Made by a program: the position numbers and the translations under genes. A stretch of DNA of 64,000 nt, from the NCBI GenBank assembly GCA_009763385.1, contig CM019823.1:168112302-168176301 (forward strand), read 5' to 3'. This DNA is from Coix lacryma-jobi var. lacryma-jobi (taxonomy: Eukaryota; Streptophyta; Magnoliopsida; Poales; Poaceae). Below, in pieces: positions 32,010 through 44,077 of this stretch (positions within the stretch are counted from its first letter, which is position 1; each line of letters opens with the position of its first letter). A model generated the notes under the pieces. That model had not been told where the DNA came from and searched no databases. It saw nothing but the letters and a program-made list of their open reading frames with translations.

Positions 32010-32957
32010 TGTCAGTGTTTTGAACCCGGGGGTCTACACCAACGAGTGAATTGATGTGTGCGTGCTCCCTGATCCAGATGGTGATGCAAGAAGAATACAG
32101 GCGATTTATCCTGGTTCAGGCAAGAGAAGGCCCTACGTCCAGCAGGGGAGAAAGATTGTATTATCTTGCACCGGGGTGCTTGTACAGGGGCGAATACAAG
32201 CTGGTGAGAGAGGGTGCTGGCGTCTCCGGCCCCTCCTTTTATAGCCTTAAGGAGGGCACTGATTACAAGGAGATAGTGCACGGGTGTTCTTAGTCAAAAA
32301 GGTGGGGGCGAGCTATTGTTGCTCTATAGTGATGGTATGGTCGTCATGCTTGTCGTCATGGCTTGGCACGTCCGGCATTAGGGCAATGCCATGTCGGATC
32401 CCTCCGTCCCGTCCTTGCGCCTGTCGGTTTGTGCCGAGCCTTCTGGTCGATGGGTCGGACCTCGTCCGAGGCCTGGCTGTGAAGCCTCGGGTTGAGACGG
32501 TGAGTGGACTCATCCTCGAGGCCTGCCGCGGAGGGCTCAGGGGATGAGGTCGTGTGGGACGGCAATCCACAGTGATGGGTTGTAGTTGATGTATAGGGGC
32601 TTTGACTCTTGGGGAGAGTCGAGTCCTCCGAGGTGTTGTAGCTTGTCAGATGGTCGTACGTCATCATTGCCCCGAAGTGGTTACAGTGCCGAACAGTGCC
32701 ACCGGTGTGGCTTTCCACGCCCGGATCTGCCGGTGGTGGAAAAAGGGGATGTCACTCCCGTCCTGTCTTCCCATGCCTCCTGCACGCCCTGCCCTGTCGT
32801 GACAGCAGGTGTCAGCGCGTTCCAAGGAGGGGTGTGGTTCTGTTTGACAGGTGGGCGCGGGCACAGCAGGCGGTGATGCGGTTGTCAGAGCTGAGGAGCG
32901 GGGAGCTTCCTTCTTGCGGAAGGCTTGAGAGGTGTGGAGCGCTCGAGGCCTGGCTCG
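32010..32957 (-). repeat. LTR G: gypsy LTR, Retand/Tat-like, U3 side cut by E
   Basis: On the minus strand it ends GGGTTCAAAACACTGACA at 32010, the end typical of this grass LTR family, and has a TATA box GGCTATAAAAGGAGGGG (32234-32248). No PBS adjoins its end, so it is a solo LTR or a 3' LTR, inserted in D's leader (left flank CTAGC). The right end is interrupted by the TG of LTR1 of E. The open frames inside are GC-rich artefacts. Confidence 0.6.
32237..32246 (-). promoter_or_regulatory. TATA box of LTR G
   Basis: Minus-strand GCTATAAAAG in a GC-rich context, upstream of the LTR end by about 230 bases. Confidence 0.6.
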
Positions 32958-35954
32958 TGTCACACCCTGAAAATTTGCATTTCTTAAATTAGAATTAATA
33001 TGATTTATTTATGAATTTTTGTGCTCATAAAATGTAGGGAAATAAAAATTTTCTCTAATAAAAATTAACCTAGGGTTTAGAAACATGTGTTGTGCATTCA
33101 TGTTGGAGCATTTGAAGTCTTGTGATGTGTGGTTTTGGGTTAAAATTCAATTTGAGCTCAAAATGGTTTTAAAATAATTTTAAAATAAATTTCATGGAAA
33201 AGGGTTCTGAAAATAAAGACTTCTTGTTTGTTTTCAAAAAGTTTGGAAAAGTTTAAAGTTTCAAAAAACTTGTTGTTTCGTCTTGTATTGCGAGTGAGTA
33301 AAGTTTTCCAAAAACTCGTTTACTAAGTCGTTTATCTTTCTCCGCCTTGTCCATATTTTCTCCTATAATCAAATTCTTTGTTTCCTAGCTTAACTCTTCT
33401 GTTGGAGTCTCCAAAAACTTTTTCGCCTGCTCTAAATTATTCCTTGGTGCTCATCATTCATCATCATATCTCCAAATCTTCTCGAGAAGTTTCCAGCTTT
33501 TTCCGATACTTTTTCCTATTTTTCTGGAAACATAATCTAATTTTTTAGATGTCCCAAAATATCTTTTCATGAGCTCCAAATATTTTATTTGGGTTCCTCA
33601 TGTCTCCAGATGTCTCTGAGAATTTTTCCTGAATTTTCGGAACCATCAGAGTATTTTTTCCCTGGCTTAAATACCAATTCTAGACTTTTCTAGAATTATT
33701 TTAATCCAGAAATTAAATAATTTCGAAAATATAAAATCTTTCTTTTTATTCCTCCCGCAAAAGCCCATGTGCAATAATGCTAATAAGTTCCAAATATCTT
33801 TATTTAGTAATGGACTTTTAATTTTATTTAGGCCCATTAGTAAATGTGGGGTTGCAACATCAATTAGGACCATATTGCCAATTGATGTGGGAGTGGAGAG
33901 TTTTCCTCTCTATATATCGGCACCAACCCCAAGAGGTTCCTCTCATTAATCCCTACACCACCGACTCTTCTTTATCGTGAATCCATCACCGTTTGACCTC
34001 TAATCTTTTGTTATGTTTTCGAGTAATGCTCCGACTAATTCTGTCTCTCGTCACCACCATCGGCCTCCTTCAGCACTGGCCCCGTGGCCCCTGGCTGTGC
34101 GCCGCCAGCAGGCCTTGGCCTGGTGCCGCTCCTAGCAGCGCCCCAAGTACCTCACCGCTTCCTGGTGAAGGAGGAGCAGGGCTGAGCACACCACCGTGGC
34201 CGTTTGGGCCTTGCCCGTGCAGACCACCACTGCCCCTGCGAGCGGCAGCGTGTGCTGGCCAGCCATGGCCCGGTCGAAGCCCCTCCCTTTGTTGCGTACG
34301 GTACAGCAGCAAGTTCCCGACCACGGCATGAAGATGGAAGTCACGATTTGCGTTCAAGATCCAAGGTGAAAGATTACGTTTTTTATAAGTGGCTACTTAA
34401 TTTAATCGTCCGTTATTTCTTCGTTTTAGGTCCGTTTTGAGTAGTTCAAGTTGCGTTAGATTCACACTTATGTAATCTATCTATCTAAACTATTAATCAT
34501 GTTTCAGCTTTTCAAAGTCACGGTTAGATCTAATCTATTATTTTATTAATGAAATTTTGTTAATCCATAACTTTCTTATTTCAACTCCGTTTTGATCCGT
34601 TTAACTTGCGTTTGGTTCGTTTCAAAAGTTCTTTCAAAATATAACTTTCAATACTGTTTTTCATAATTAAAATTTGAGTTAAATCTAATCTAGTAATTAG
34701 TGTCTTTAATCTTGTTTAGTCATATCTTTGTCGTTAAAACTCCGATTATTGTGATTTTCGCGTCTGCGTGATCGTTAGCGAACCGTAGATCAGTTTTCAA
34801 AACTCTTTACCTTGTTTCTTATGTTTGATGTACTGTTCTAATAATAGGCTATGTTTGCTTTTGCATGATTGCTTTTGGATGCATGTGTGGTGTTCTGTGA
34901 TCGTATGTCCAGTCGGTGAGTTATACGTTGGTGATCAAGAAGAGGTTCGTGATCTAGAGATTGAGATCAAGAGTCAACCTTTGGAAGTATACAAGTCAAC
35001 AGAAGAAGGATCTTGAGTTTAAGGCAAGTAAAGCAATCGAGTGTTCTTTTCGCAATCATGATCATGTTACTTAAATAATGTATGCATCGAATGATAAAAA
35101 TGACTTATTAGCAAACTTAAGAAATTATCTGTACGAGCACCTTCGGGATTTACAGTGCAACTGTTGGGGGTTATATGGCTCTGGCTTTAGCTCAGTATGA
35201 GGACCTTTTCTAGCTTGTTAGAGGTTACCGAAAGGCGCAAGAGGGGCTCCGATCTGTATGGTCTAGGGGACCGACCAGGTTGGTGCATTTTGTTTTTTTG
35301 TAGTCACCGCTTGGAGGGGAGATTCATGCTTATTGATGGAGGAAACCAGCGGCCCTAACTTGTTAGACGAACCTTTGAAAGGCTTCATCGTGAACCCTGC
35401 CGACCTTCCTTGGAAGTGGGTTAAGAGGCTGGCTCCCTCGGGCGAAAGGGCAATTCACGTCTCGCAGTGAAAGTGTACACCTTTGCGCAAAGTTTATTAA
35501 ACTGATATATCAGCTTGCTCAAGGACACGAGCGGCCTTGAAGACGTAAAGATTATGACTTTTGTTGGTTAAAATGTTCATTGTTTACCGTTTTATGCTAT
35601 TCATTATTATGTTACATTGATCATGAAACTTGGGATCTATATCACTTGTTGCTATACTTGTGGAGTTCGACATGGACTCACTCTTGCTTTTCCCCACACC
35701 TCAGAGAGTTAAGCTTTGGAGAAGCTTAGGCTTGTGATCAACCAGTCAGTTGTTCCCTGTGAAGTGGTGTCTCCATCTGAAGATCGGAGTGTCTTTCCGC
35801 TGTCTGCTCTTTAAGGTTATGTTATTTGTTTTATATACGTTATGTATTTGAGCATTGCTTTCGATATTACCCTTTATTTGTAGCTATATGTGAGATTTTA
35901 CTTCCTGGGCTCACATATGGTGTATACCTGGTTGTCTTAAAACCGGGTGTGACA
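32958..35954 (+). repeat. Element E LTR1 (2997 bp, no MULE)
   Basis: Complete TG...CA LTR with TATATAT at 33911-33917. It holds the empty MULE target TATCTTTAT once at 33795-33803. It differs from LTR2 and LTR3 at many single bases (e.g. near 33860, 34325, 34485, 35250) where those two agree with each other. The GC-rich frame at 33993-34331 has no recognisable domain. Confidence 0.85.
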
Positions 35955-36227
35955 AAGTATATGCGTGAGCGTGGATCGGAGCAATGACTGTAGGACGCAA
36001 GCCTAGTTAGAAACTGGTCGTTTTAAACTTTTGAAAATCTATAGAACCTTTGTTCTATCAACCTTGGTATTTTCTCTCTATTGTATCTTCTACCCTGTTA
36101 TTTGTCTCCTCCTTGTTGCTTAAATTTTAAATCTTGCTCTCACCTTCACTCCTTGCTTGGATTGCTCTTTGAAAAACTTCCCTCTGTCTAAGTAGATGGA
36201 TCGTTGACCAAGCTATGTCGTCTCTGA

Positions 36228-37360
36228 CCAAAGTAACAAACAGAAGCTAATCACTATGCAAAGTCAAGACCTGGGAGGAATGACGCAACAGCAAGACGCA
36301 ACACAAGGACCAACCAACATGGAAGAAAGCCATAAAGAACAGTTACAGCAAGATTACATTTACGGAAAATTGAGGCATGTGGATATGACTACTATTCATG
36401 GAGCAAAGAAATTGTGTATGGCATGATCCCAGTTAATTCGGTAACTGCCATGGTTCTTTTTGACCCCAGTGCCTCGCACTCGTTCATCTCTGCCAAGTTT
36501 GTAGCTCGCCTGAAGATAAGGGAATGGCAACAGAAGAAGCTCATAGTAGTTCGCACACCAACTGGGGAAATTGAGACAAACCATGAATGTCGAGATGTTA
36601 GAGTCCAGATAAAGGAAAGTGAATACATAGTGAAACTGAATGTTTTGGAACTCTCTGGAATCGATGTTATCCTTGGACATGGATGGTTAAGGGGTCGTAA
36701 AAGTGAGGTCAATTATTCCCGATGTTCAGTGTTTTTAAGAACACCATCAGGCGAAAGGATTGAATATCGAGGTTATGCCATTATCACCCAATGAATGTCA
36801 AGCAAGTCTGTTGGGATATAGCAGCAGTAAGATGCAAGAGGTTCAAGATCGATGTCTATGTTGCAAGCATTATGGGAATTCTTGTCTTCAAGAGAAGTCA
36901 ACCAAGGATGAGGTCAAAGTGAACCAAGTGGTGTAGTCAAGGAAGATAAGAAAAGGAAAGCAAATTCATTCGAGTCACCGTTAATACATCACCAACAGTT
37001 GAGTTCTACTCCAGTATCACATCCAGTTTCAACCTTTAGTCAGATAAGCCTAGATCAGAAGCATGTAGAAGCACCTCCAGTGAAGAACTTTCCACGTGAG
37101 GTTTACATAGATGGATGGACAATCACCTACAAAGAATTCAACCACTGAAGCGAGTTAAGAAGCAGAATAAACTGGTAAAAGTCAATCCTCTGAGTCAGCA
37201 AGATGGTAGCACATCAAGCAACGCTTCTACCACAGCAGATCCAGCCAAAGGAAGATGTTATCATTGCCAACAGGAAGGACATTATGAGATCCTGCCCCAA
37301 AAGATCAACAGTCAACTCATGGAAGTAGCCAGAGCCCAGTCACTACAGAGTAGCCATTAA
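36228..37360 (+). pseudogene. Element E int1: protease-like 1 and zinc knuckle region (broken)
   Basis: Same content as 46448-47697 in int2. The protease-like segment (36414-36794) has LFDPSASHSFIS, with Asp at 36462. The knuckle near 37255-37310 has lost two bases and with them its second half. Numerous one-base deletions relative to int2 break the frames elsewhere. The upstream PBS is disrupted by about 14 extra bases at 35959-35972. Confidence 0.7.
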
Positions 37361-38196
37361 CATGTGATGTCAGCGCCTGATGCAAAGGAAGTCTCTGATA
37401 GCAGATGAGAAATGAGAGTGTACAAGAAAAGCTTGCTCTTGATGTTCTTGCAGATGTATCGTGTTCTAGTTCTTGAGCCCTTATGTAATAAGACATTAGT
37501 AACGAAGTTAGTTAAGTCAAGTCCTTGGCCAGGTGTGTGGCTTGTGAACCTGTGATGTTTGTTGCTTGTCCTTATGATGATGTTGTTTTGCATCTTTGTA
37601 ATGAGTGCAATGATTTTGTGGGTTTCTTACAATCTCATTTAAGTTTAGTGATAGGTTCATGCATAGATAGTTGGGTTTTGCTCTTCTCTTGTCTTCTCTA
37701 TCCTGTCTTTTTGGAGCAGTCTGTCTTTGTCAGCTTATATCTCTTGTTTATGGATGTTCAAAAATCATGGAATAATTCTGGACACAAGTAGACTTCATGG
37801 TATTTCTCTGAGCGCAAGAACCACCCTGATAGCTGTTATGGTTTTGGAGTTATGAAATTCACAAGTGATGCATCTGTGCTGTCTGGAGTCTGGAACACTT
37901 ACTGTTGTCTGCTGTTTTCGACGACCTTAACTACAGAATCTGGAAAAGTGTTCTACATTAAAGTTGTAGCGGATTTCATAAGCTTTCCTGAAAGGCAAAC
38001 TGCAACTTCATTGGATGAACAGAACTCAAGTTATGGCTGTTTTATTGCACTGCTGTTTTGCTACTCGCGAGAAATTTCAGAATTCCTGTTCTTACCTTTA
38101 CATATGAATTTTTCCGGGATATGAGAAGTGGTTATGCCTGTCAACATGCTGGAAATAATATGCAAGCTACCCTTATATGTTCTCTAGTTGATCTTT

Positions 38197-38211
38197 TCTT
38201 AAGGGGGGTAG
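38197..38211 (+). other. Internal polypurine-tract copy in int1
   Basis: TCTTAAGGGGGGTAG, identical over 15 bases to the tract preceding the LTRs, but in the middle of the internal region and not followed by an LTR. Confidence 0.7.
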
Positions 38212-38393
38212 CCATGATGAAGTTAACTTTGAACCGTTTCAAGATGAAGTTCTTACCATCTAGTGTTTTAATCGGAAGAATCAGTCATGGATGAGTCTTC
38301 TCTTGTCTCTCTTGCTATATCAACCTTGTCTTGTCGTCTCATGAAGCTATGGTTAAGTGTGTGTTATGAAGAGCTGAATCCTAACACATAATG

Positions 38394-40100
38394 TTGAAAA
38401 ACAGATGGTTGCTACCAGGGAGAAATGACTACGATGATGCTACAGGGAATGCTCACAACTCTAATCCACCGCCATCAAATCCTTCAGCTATAGAGCAAGT
38501 TTTGATAATGCAGACTCAACTATTACAGACCATTGCTCAAAATGTGTTACACAATCAGTATCAAGAACCACCTATTGACAAGCGTGGTGAATTTATGAAA
38601 GGACACCACCGACATTCTCTCATACTAGCAACCCAATAGAAGCTGATGACTGGCTTAGAGCTTGTGGAACGACAACTTGACATAACACAGTGTGATGACA
38701 TGAGAAGGTGCTTTATGCTTAGGCCAACTTCAAGGAACTGCATTAGATTGGTGGGAATCGTTCCAGTTTGAACATCCCAAATAAGAATCAAATGGTTGAG
38801 AAGAATTCAAGAATGCTTTAGATCTTACATGTTCCAGCTGGAATAGTGGCGATTAAGGAAGAGCAATTCCTCAACTTGAAGCAAGGATTTATGTCAGTGT
38901 GTGAGTATCATGACATGTTCACCCAGTTGTCACGCTATGCTTGGAAGAAGTGAATAGTGATGCTAAGAAGCAGAAACGCTTTCTGAAAGGACTCAATGAT
39001 GGTCTGCAATTACAAATGATGACGGTTGAATATGCCAACTATCAAACATTGGTGGACAGAGCAATTGTGATGAGAACAAGCGTCGCGAGATGGAGGAGAA
39101 GAAGAAAAGGAAAGAGAGAAGCCAATCTGTAGGGAGCAACATACGCCACCCTACGCTCATGCACCAGAATTCCAACAATGGAACCAGGAATCAAGTGATC
39201 AGTGAATCTTGAACCTCCTCATGAACTCCATCAGTATCAGCAATTCAATGATGAAGTACTTCACTCCAATTCCCAAGAGACATGTCTGTCACTTCCTAGT
39301 GACACCTTGACGAAGATTAATACTCCACTAGTGAGGGTTGTAACGATGTGATGAGGTTACTCACTATGAGAATGACTGTCATAAGAAGTTTATGGAGAGC
39401 AATAAAAGTCAGGACGACGAACCACATCAAATACAAGACAGGAGAAGCAGGAGCCAGGAAGTAAAGTAAAAAGAAACTACATCCAAGGATGTTAAATCAT
39501 GTGTATGTTGATAACAAACGTGGGGCTAAGAAGTCGGGTATGGTTTCATTCAAGTAAACTCTGCTCCCGCCATTGTGATGTTTGATCCTAGAGCTTCACA
39601 CTCGTTCATTCTAGCCTATATGTACAAGAACATAGGTGACTATGCTTCCAATGAGGAAACCAGTGATAGTTAACTCTCTAGGAGGCGAAATGAAAGCAAA
39701 CCGCATATGCCCAAAAGTTAGCTGACATAAAGGGAGTAAACTTTGAGGCGAACCTTACTGTTTGAAGTTGATGGAAATGGATGTATCCTTGGAAAGGGGT
39801 TGGTTATCTGCTTGTAAAGGAGTGGTTACGTATGCCAAGGTTTGGTGCTTCTAACAACACCGACAGGTGAAAGAATTGAGTATCAAGGTTTTCACCTGTA
39901 CCTGAGGAATACGAGAATGACCCATAGAAGGGGTACCATCGAGGACAGTAAAGTGGACGTGAGTTTTCAGATACCAATATAAAGGAACAAACACAGGCAG
40001 AGAAGCTCAGTATGAGGATGATCACACTGAGAAGATTTTACACAGGATCGTAGGAATTACTGATGGCTTTAATGAAGTACTTCTTAAAGTTTGAAAATGC
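38394..40100 (+). pseudogene. gag: Element E int1: gag and protease-like 2 (broken)
   Basis: Counterpart of 48689-50336. The gag N-terminus with IEQVLIMQTQLLQTIAQN is readable at 38490-38545, and a KRFLKGLNDGLQLQMM segment near 38970. The second knuckle and protease-like domain (39340-39900) are interrupted by many single-base losses. The polypurine tract and LTR2 follow. Confidence 0.7.
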
Positions 40101-41077
40101 AATGGAGTGTTTATACAAATAAAGATGTAATGGGGAAAAGGGGCGATCAAACAAAAGCAGAATATCAATCCCTTTGATCACTGTCTTTCGAATCTCGAGG
40201 ACGAGATTCTCTTAAGGGGGGTAGATTTGTCACACCCTGAAATTTGCATTTCTTAAATTAGAATTAATATGATTTATTTATGAATTTTGTGCTCATAAAA
40301 TGTAGGGAAATAAAAATTTTCTCTAAATAAAAATTTAACCTAGGGTTTAGAAACATGTGTTGTGCATTCATGTTGGAGCATTTGAAGTCTTGTGATGTGT
40401 GGGTTTGGGGTTAAAATTCAATTTGAGCTCAAAATGGTTTTAAAATAATTTTAAAATAAATTTCATGGAAAAGGGTTCTGAAAATAAAGACTTCTTGTTT
40501 GTTTTCAAAAAGTTTGGAAAAGTTTAAAGTTTCAAAAACTTGTTGTTTCGTCTTGTATTGCGAGTGAGTAAAGTTTTCCAAAAACTCATTTACTAAGTCG
40601 TTTATCTTTCTCCGCCTTGTCCATATTTTCTCCTATAATCAAATTCTTTGTTTCCTAGCTTAACTCTTCTGTTGGAGTCTCCCAAAAAATCTTTTTCGCC
40701 TGCTCTAAATTATTCCTTGGTGCTCATCATTCATCATCATATCTCCAAAATCTTCTCGAGAAGTTTTCCAGCTTTTTCCGACACTTTTTCCTATTTTTCT
40801 GGAAACATAATCTAATTTTTTAGATGTCCCAAAATATCTTTTCATGAGCTCCAAATATTTTATTTGGGTTCCTCATGTCTCGAGATGTCTCTGAGAATTT
40901 TTCCTGAATTTTCGGAACCATCAGAGTATTTTTTCCCTGGCTTAAATACCAATTCTAGACTTTTCTAGAATTATTTTAATCCAGAAATTAAATAATTTCG
41001 AAAATATAAAATCTGTCTTTTTATTCCTCCCGCAAAGCCCATGTGCAATAATGCTAATAAGTTCCAAATATCTTTAT

Positions 41078-44077
41078 GAGTAAAATACAAATCCGGTCCT
41101 TAAACTTTTTAAGAGGTGTCACCCGGTCCATAAACTTTGTAAGTATGTCATTTGTGTTCCTAAACTTAATTTGGGTCTCAAATGAGATGTTTGCGGGTGT
41201 TGTCTTCTATAATATTAGTAGGAAACCCCCTATCATCTCTTTGTTTCAAGAGCCTGAACGCTATTGACCATTGCGTGTTCTAAATGAATTTGCTGAACGA
41301 AATAGCCTGAACGCATCTACTTCGGCTCCTGGTCATTAATTTGCGGGTGCTTACTGATTCAAGAGCATGCTTCAGCCGTTCCAGCCTGAAAGCAAGCATG
41401 TACTGAATGAATAAGGAGCCTGAAACTCGTACAGAACATTGACCATCGCATGAACTGAATGAGGAGCCTTAGTAAATAGATGACGCATGTACTATTTTTC
41501 TACAATGAGGAGCCTTAGTAAATAGATAAAAATATATCTCAATATTTAACAGCTCACACATAATTAAACTGAAGGTACGTAGGTAACAGCTCACACATAA
41601 TTCAACCTAAAGAGTATTGTAGAAAAATAGTAGGCGGTGACTACACAATGTCACCATGTCTTTCCTCTTGCACTTGAGAAGCTTTTTTGAAGATCTTCCT
41701 GTTGATGTCTTTGCCTTCTTGGAAGAAGTTTCTGACTTGTAGACGATCTCTTCTTGGATAATGCAGCCCTGCCTGCAACTGTGCTTGTGGTCAATGGAGC
41801 TGGTCTTTGCACCGGCAGGTTGGACAAGATGAAGCTTGGATCTGGTAGAGGCCCTAGGGGTTGTGACAGTGAGCTTTCATGTGTCTCCTGAAATATCAGT
41901 GAAAGATTTGTGTTAGAAAATATGAGTGAAGTATCCATGCCGTACATAGAGGAGCAATGAAATACAGAAAGAATCTGACCTCGCCAAGCATTTGAGAAAG
42001 AACATTGCTGCTAGCTTGTGTCATTTCTACAAGTGATGGTGGCTGCGTGGATGAGATCAGACTTGAGAGTATCCAAGAACCACTTCCATGTTGCCAGTGA
42101 CTCAACTTCCACCACAGCCATTGCTATAGGAAAAATACAATCATTGGGATCCATGCCAACTGCAGTAAGAAGTTGGCCCCCATGTTTGGTCTTAATGAAG
42201 CAACCATCCAAGCAAATTATGGGCCTGCAGCCTGAAATAAATCCCCTTTTGCAAGCATCAAGGCTCATATAACATGTGCTGAACCTACTATTAGTCACAT
42301 TCAGGAAAAATGATGACCCAGGGTTGCTCCTCCTCAACTCTTGACCATAGTCCCACAGAGAATTGAATTGAAGGTCCTCATCACCATGGATTGTCTTCCT
42401 AATCAGCCTTCTTGCTCTAGCCACTTTACTTCTAGAAGGAGTTAGATTCCACTCTTTTTGTATTGTTCTGCTAAGACTAGTGATGCTCATATTTTCATTG
42501 GCCCTAAAAGATTCCAAGTATTTTCCAGCAATCCATCTAGCAGAACACTTCCTGACTTGCCACTGTTTTTGGCAAGTATGGCCTCCATAGTAGGTTTTGA
42601 CTACAAAAGATTTATTCTACTATCAAATGAAGCAAAAAAAGTCCATGGGCACCCTTCAGCGCAGTGTGCTCTGACTCTAGTCTTGTCATTTCTTGGCATC
42701 ACTATGTCTACTCTGTGCTTGACACTATACTCATTGATGGCTTCTCTAACCTTTTGAACTGAAGGAAAAACAAGACCTACTGAGAATGCAGGATTTACCA
42801 TGTCCTCCTCTCTGAATGACTTGAAGTTTTTTCCACCTTCTCCTTCACCATCTGATTCTGGTAGGTCAAGGCCCTCATCATCGGTGTCTTCCTCCTCTGA
42901 CACTATATCTGGCCTATTGACATCAAAAGACTTCAGCCTGCTACCTTTGCTTTCTTGTTATCTTTTGCACCGATCTCTCCCATATTGTCTTCATTTTCAT
43001 CGGCAAATGTCTCCAAAATGTTTGTATCCCCATCCTCGATTTCATTGTCACTATCAAGGAAACCATCACATTCTTCACTTGTACGAGGACCACTTGATTC
43101 ACCTTCAGTACATTTAAATTGATGCACAGTCCTGTTCTGCAAATTAGTATAGAAAACCGGGATCTTTTCACCAACAGCAGGCTCATACGACACTTTAGGA
43201 AGCTCAGCGATTTCATCAGCTACAATATCATCCCAATTAATCCCAGCAGCAGTGCTAACATGTTCAAAGTACAGTACAAATTTTTAACCTTGTGCACAAT
43301 ATCAATCATGGCATTGGTGTCTTGGTCTTGAAGAAGAATTCTAAGGCCACCTGGGAAGGGCAAACCAGGTAACACCAGTGAAATCTAATATTGTCTTCCG
43401 TTTTGTAGCTTAATTGCTGCACAAAATCATCAAACCATAGTAGGGACCAAGTCTCTGCCTCCAACCCATCAAAAAATCAATTTTTTCATCCACATAGCTT
43501 CTGAGATTACCACTGCCCAAAAAAAAATCCGCCATGGTGAACCTCTACACTGAACTGACCCCCACTATCACCTACATTGCCGGAAAAAACACACAAATCT
43601 CGATCAAGCAGTTCATGATTTTAGAGACCATGAAATCCGATTTTAGAGAACTTACAATACACAGGCGGCGGTTGCCCTTTGCGCCGCAGCAGCGAGGCCA
43701 TGGTGAACAGCCGGCTGCCCAACTCGTGTGGCTCCTCTGCCTGATCAGCCTGGATCGCCGATTGCCTACTAGCAGCCGTGCGAGTCGGCACGAGGGCACC
43801 ACGCAGCCGCCGCCATCGCGAGTCACGAACAGCGCGACGAAAAGATACGAACAGTCACGTGGAATAGGAAAAGCCGATGGGATCCGGTGGATGTAGGTGT
43901 AGTCAAATGATTACAAGGTGTGGGGGCCTATTTGCATAACTGTAATGGCTAATCGGGTGCTAATAGGCTGCTTTAAGACCCAAATTAAGTTTAGACACGC
44001 AAATGACATACTTAGAAAGTTTATGGACCGGGGTGACACCCCATAGAAAGTTTAAGGTCCGGATTTGTATTTTACTC
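41078..44077 (-). mobile_element. MULE copy 1 (3.0 kb, about 100-bp TIRs)
   Basis: Terminal inverted repeats of about 100 bases begin GAGTAAAATACAAATCCGG on each end and are about 90 percent alike by eye. The 9-bp target duplication is TATCTTTAT (41069-41077), with a slightly changed right copy TATCTATTT at 44078. The long TIR and 9-bp duplication, with a MuDR-type transposase, define a Mutator-like element. The coding strand is minus. Confidence 0.9.
41651..43530 (-). pseudogene. MULE copy 1 transposase, internally deleted
   Basis: Mutator transposases cut and join DNA at TIRs. Minus-strand order: an N-terminal domain near 43510-43260 (WSLLWFDDFVQQL, DTNAMIDIVHKVKN), an acidic linker, and the MuDR plug domain at 42903-42601 (VGLVFPSVQKVREAINEYSV, CAEGCPWTFFAS). 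The start of the MULE catalytic domain is at 42517-42060 (ICLDGCFIKT, FPIAMAVVEVESLATWKWFL). After KSDL near 42055 the sequence passes into a Ser/Lys-rich tail (41860-41651). The rest of the catalytic domain, including the later acidic residues, is gone, so it cannot encode active transposase. Confidence 0.8.

Noticed and set aside
33993..34331. Pro/Ala-rich open frames in the E LTRs (also near 44274 and 54569)
   Set aside because: Composition-driven frames on both strands that shift between the three LTR copies; not conserved as a protein.
43530..43900. GC-rich block near the MULE right end as a captured host gene (Pack-MULE)
   Set aside because: It lies where the 5' leader of the transposase gene is expected and shows no recognisable host exon.
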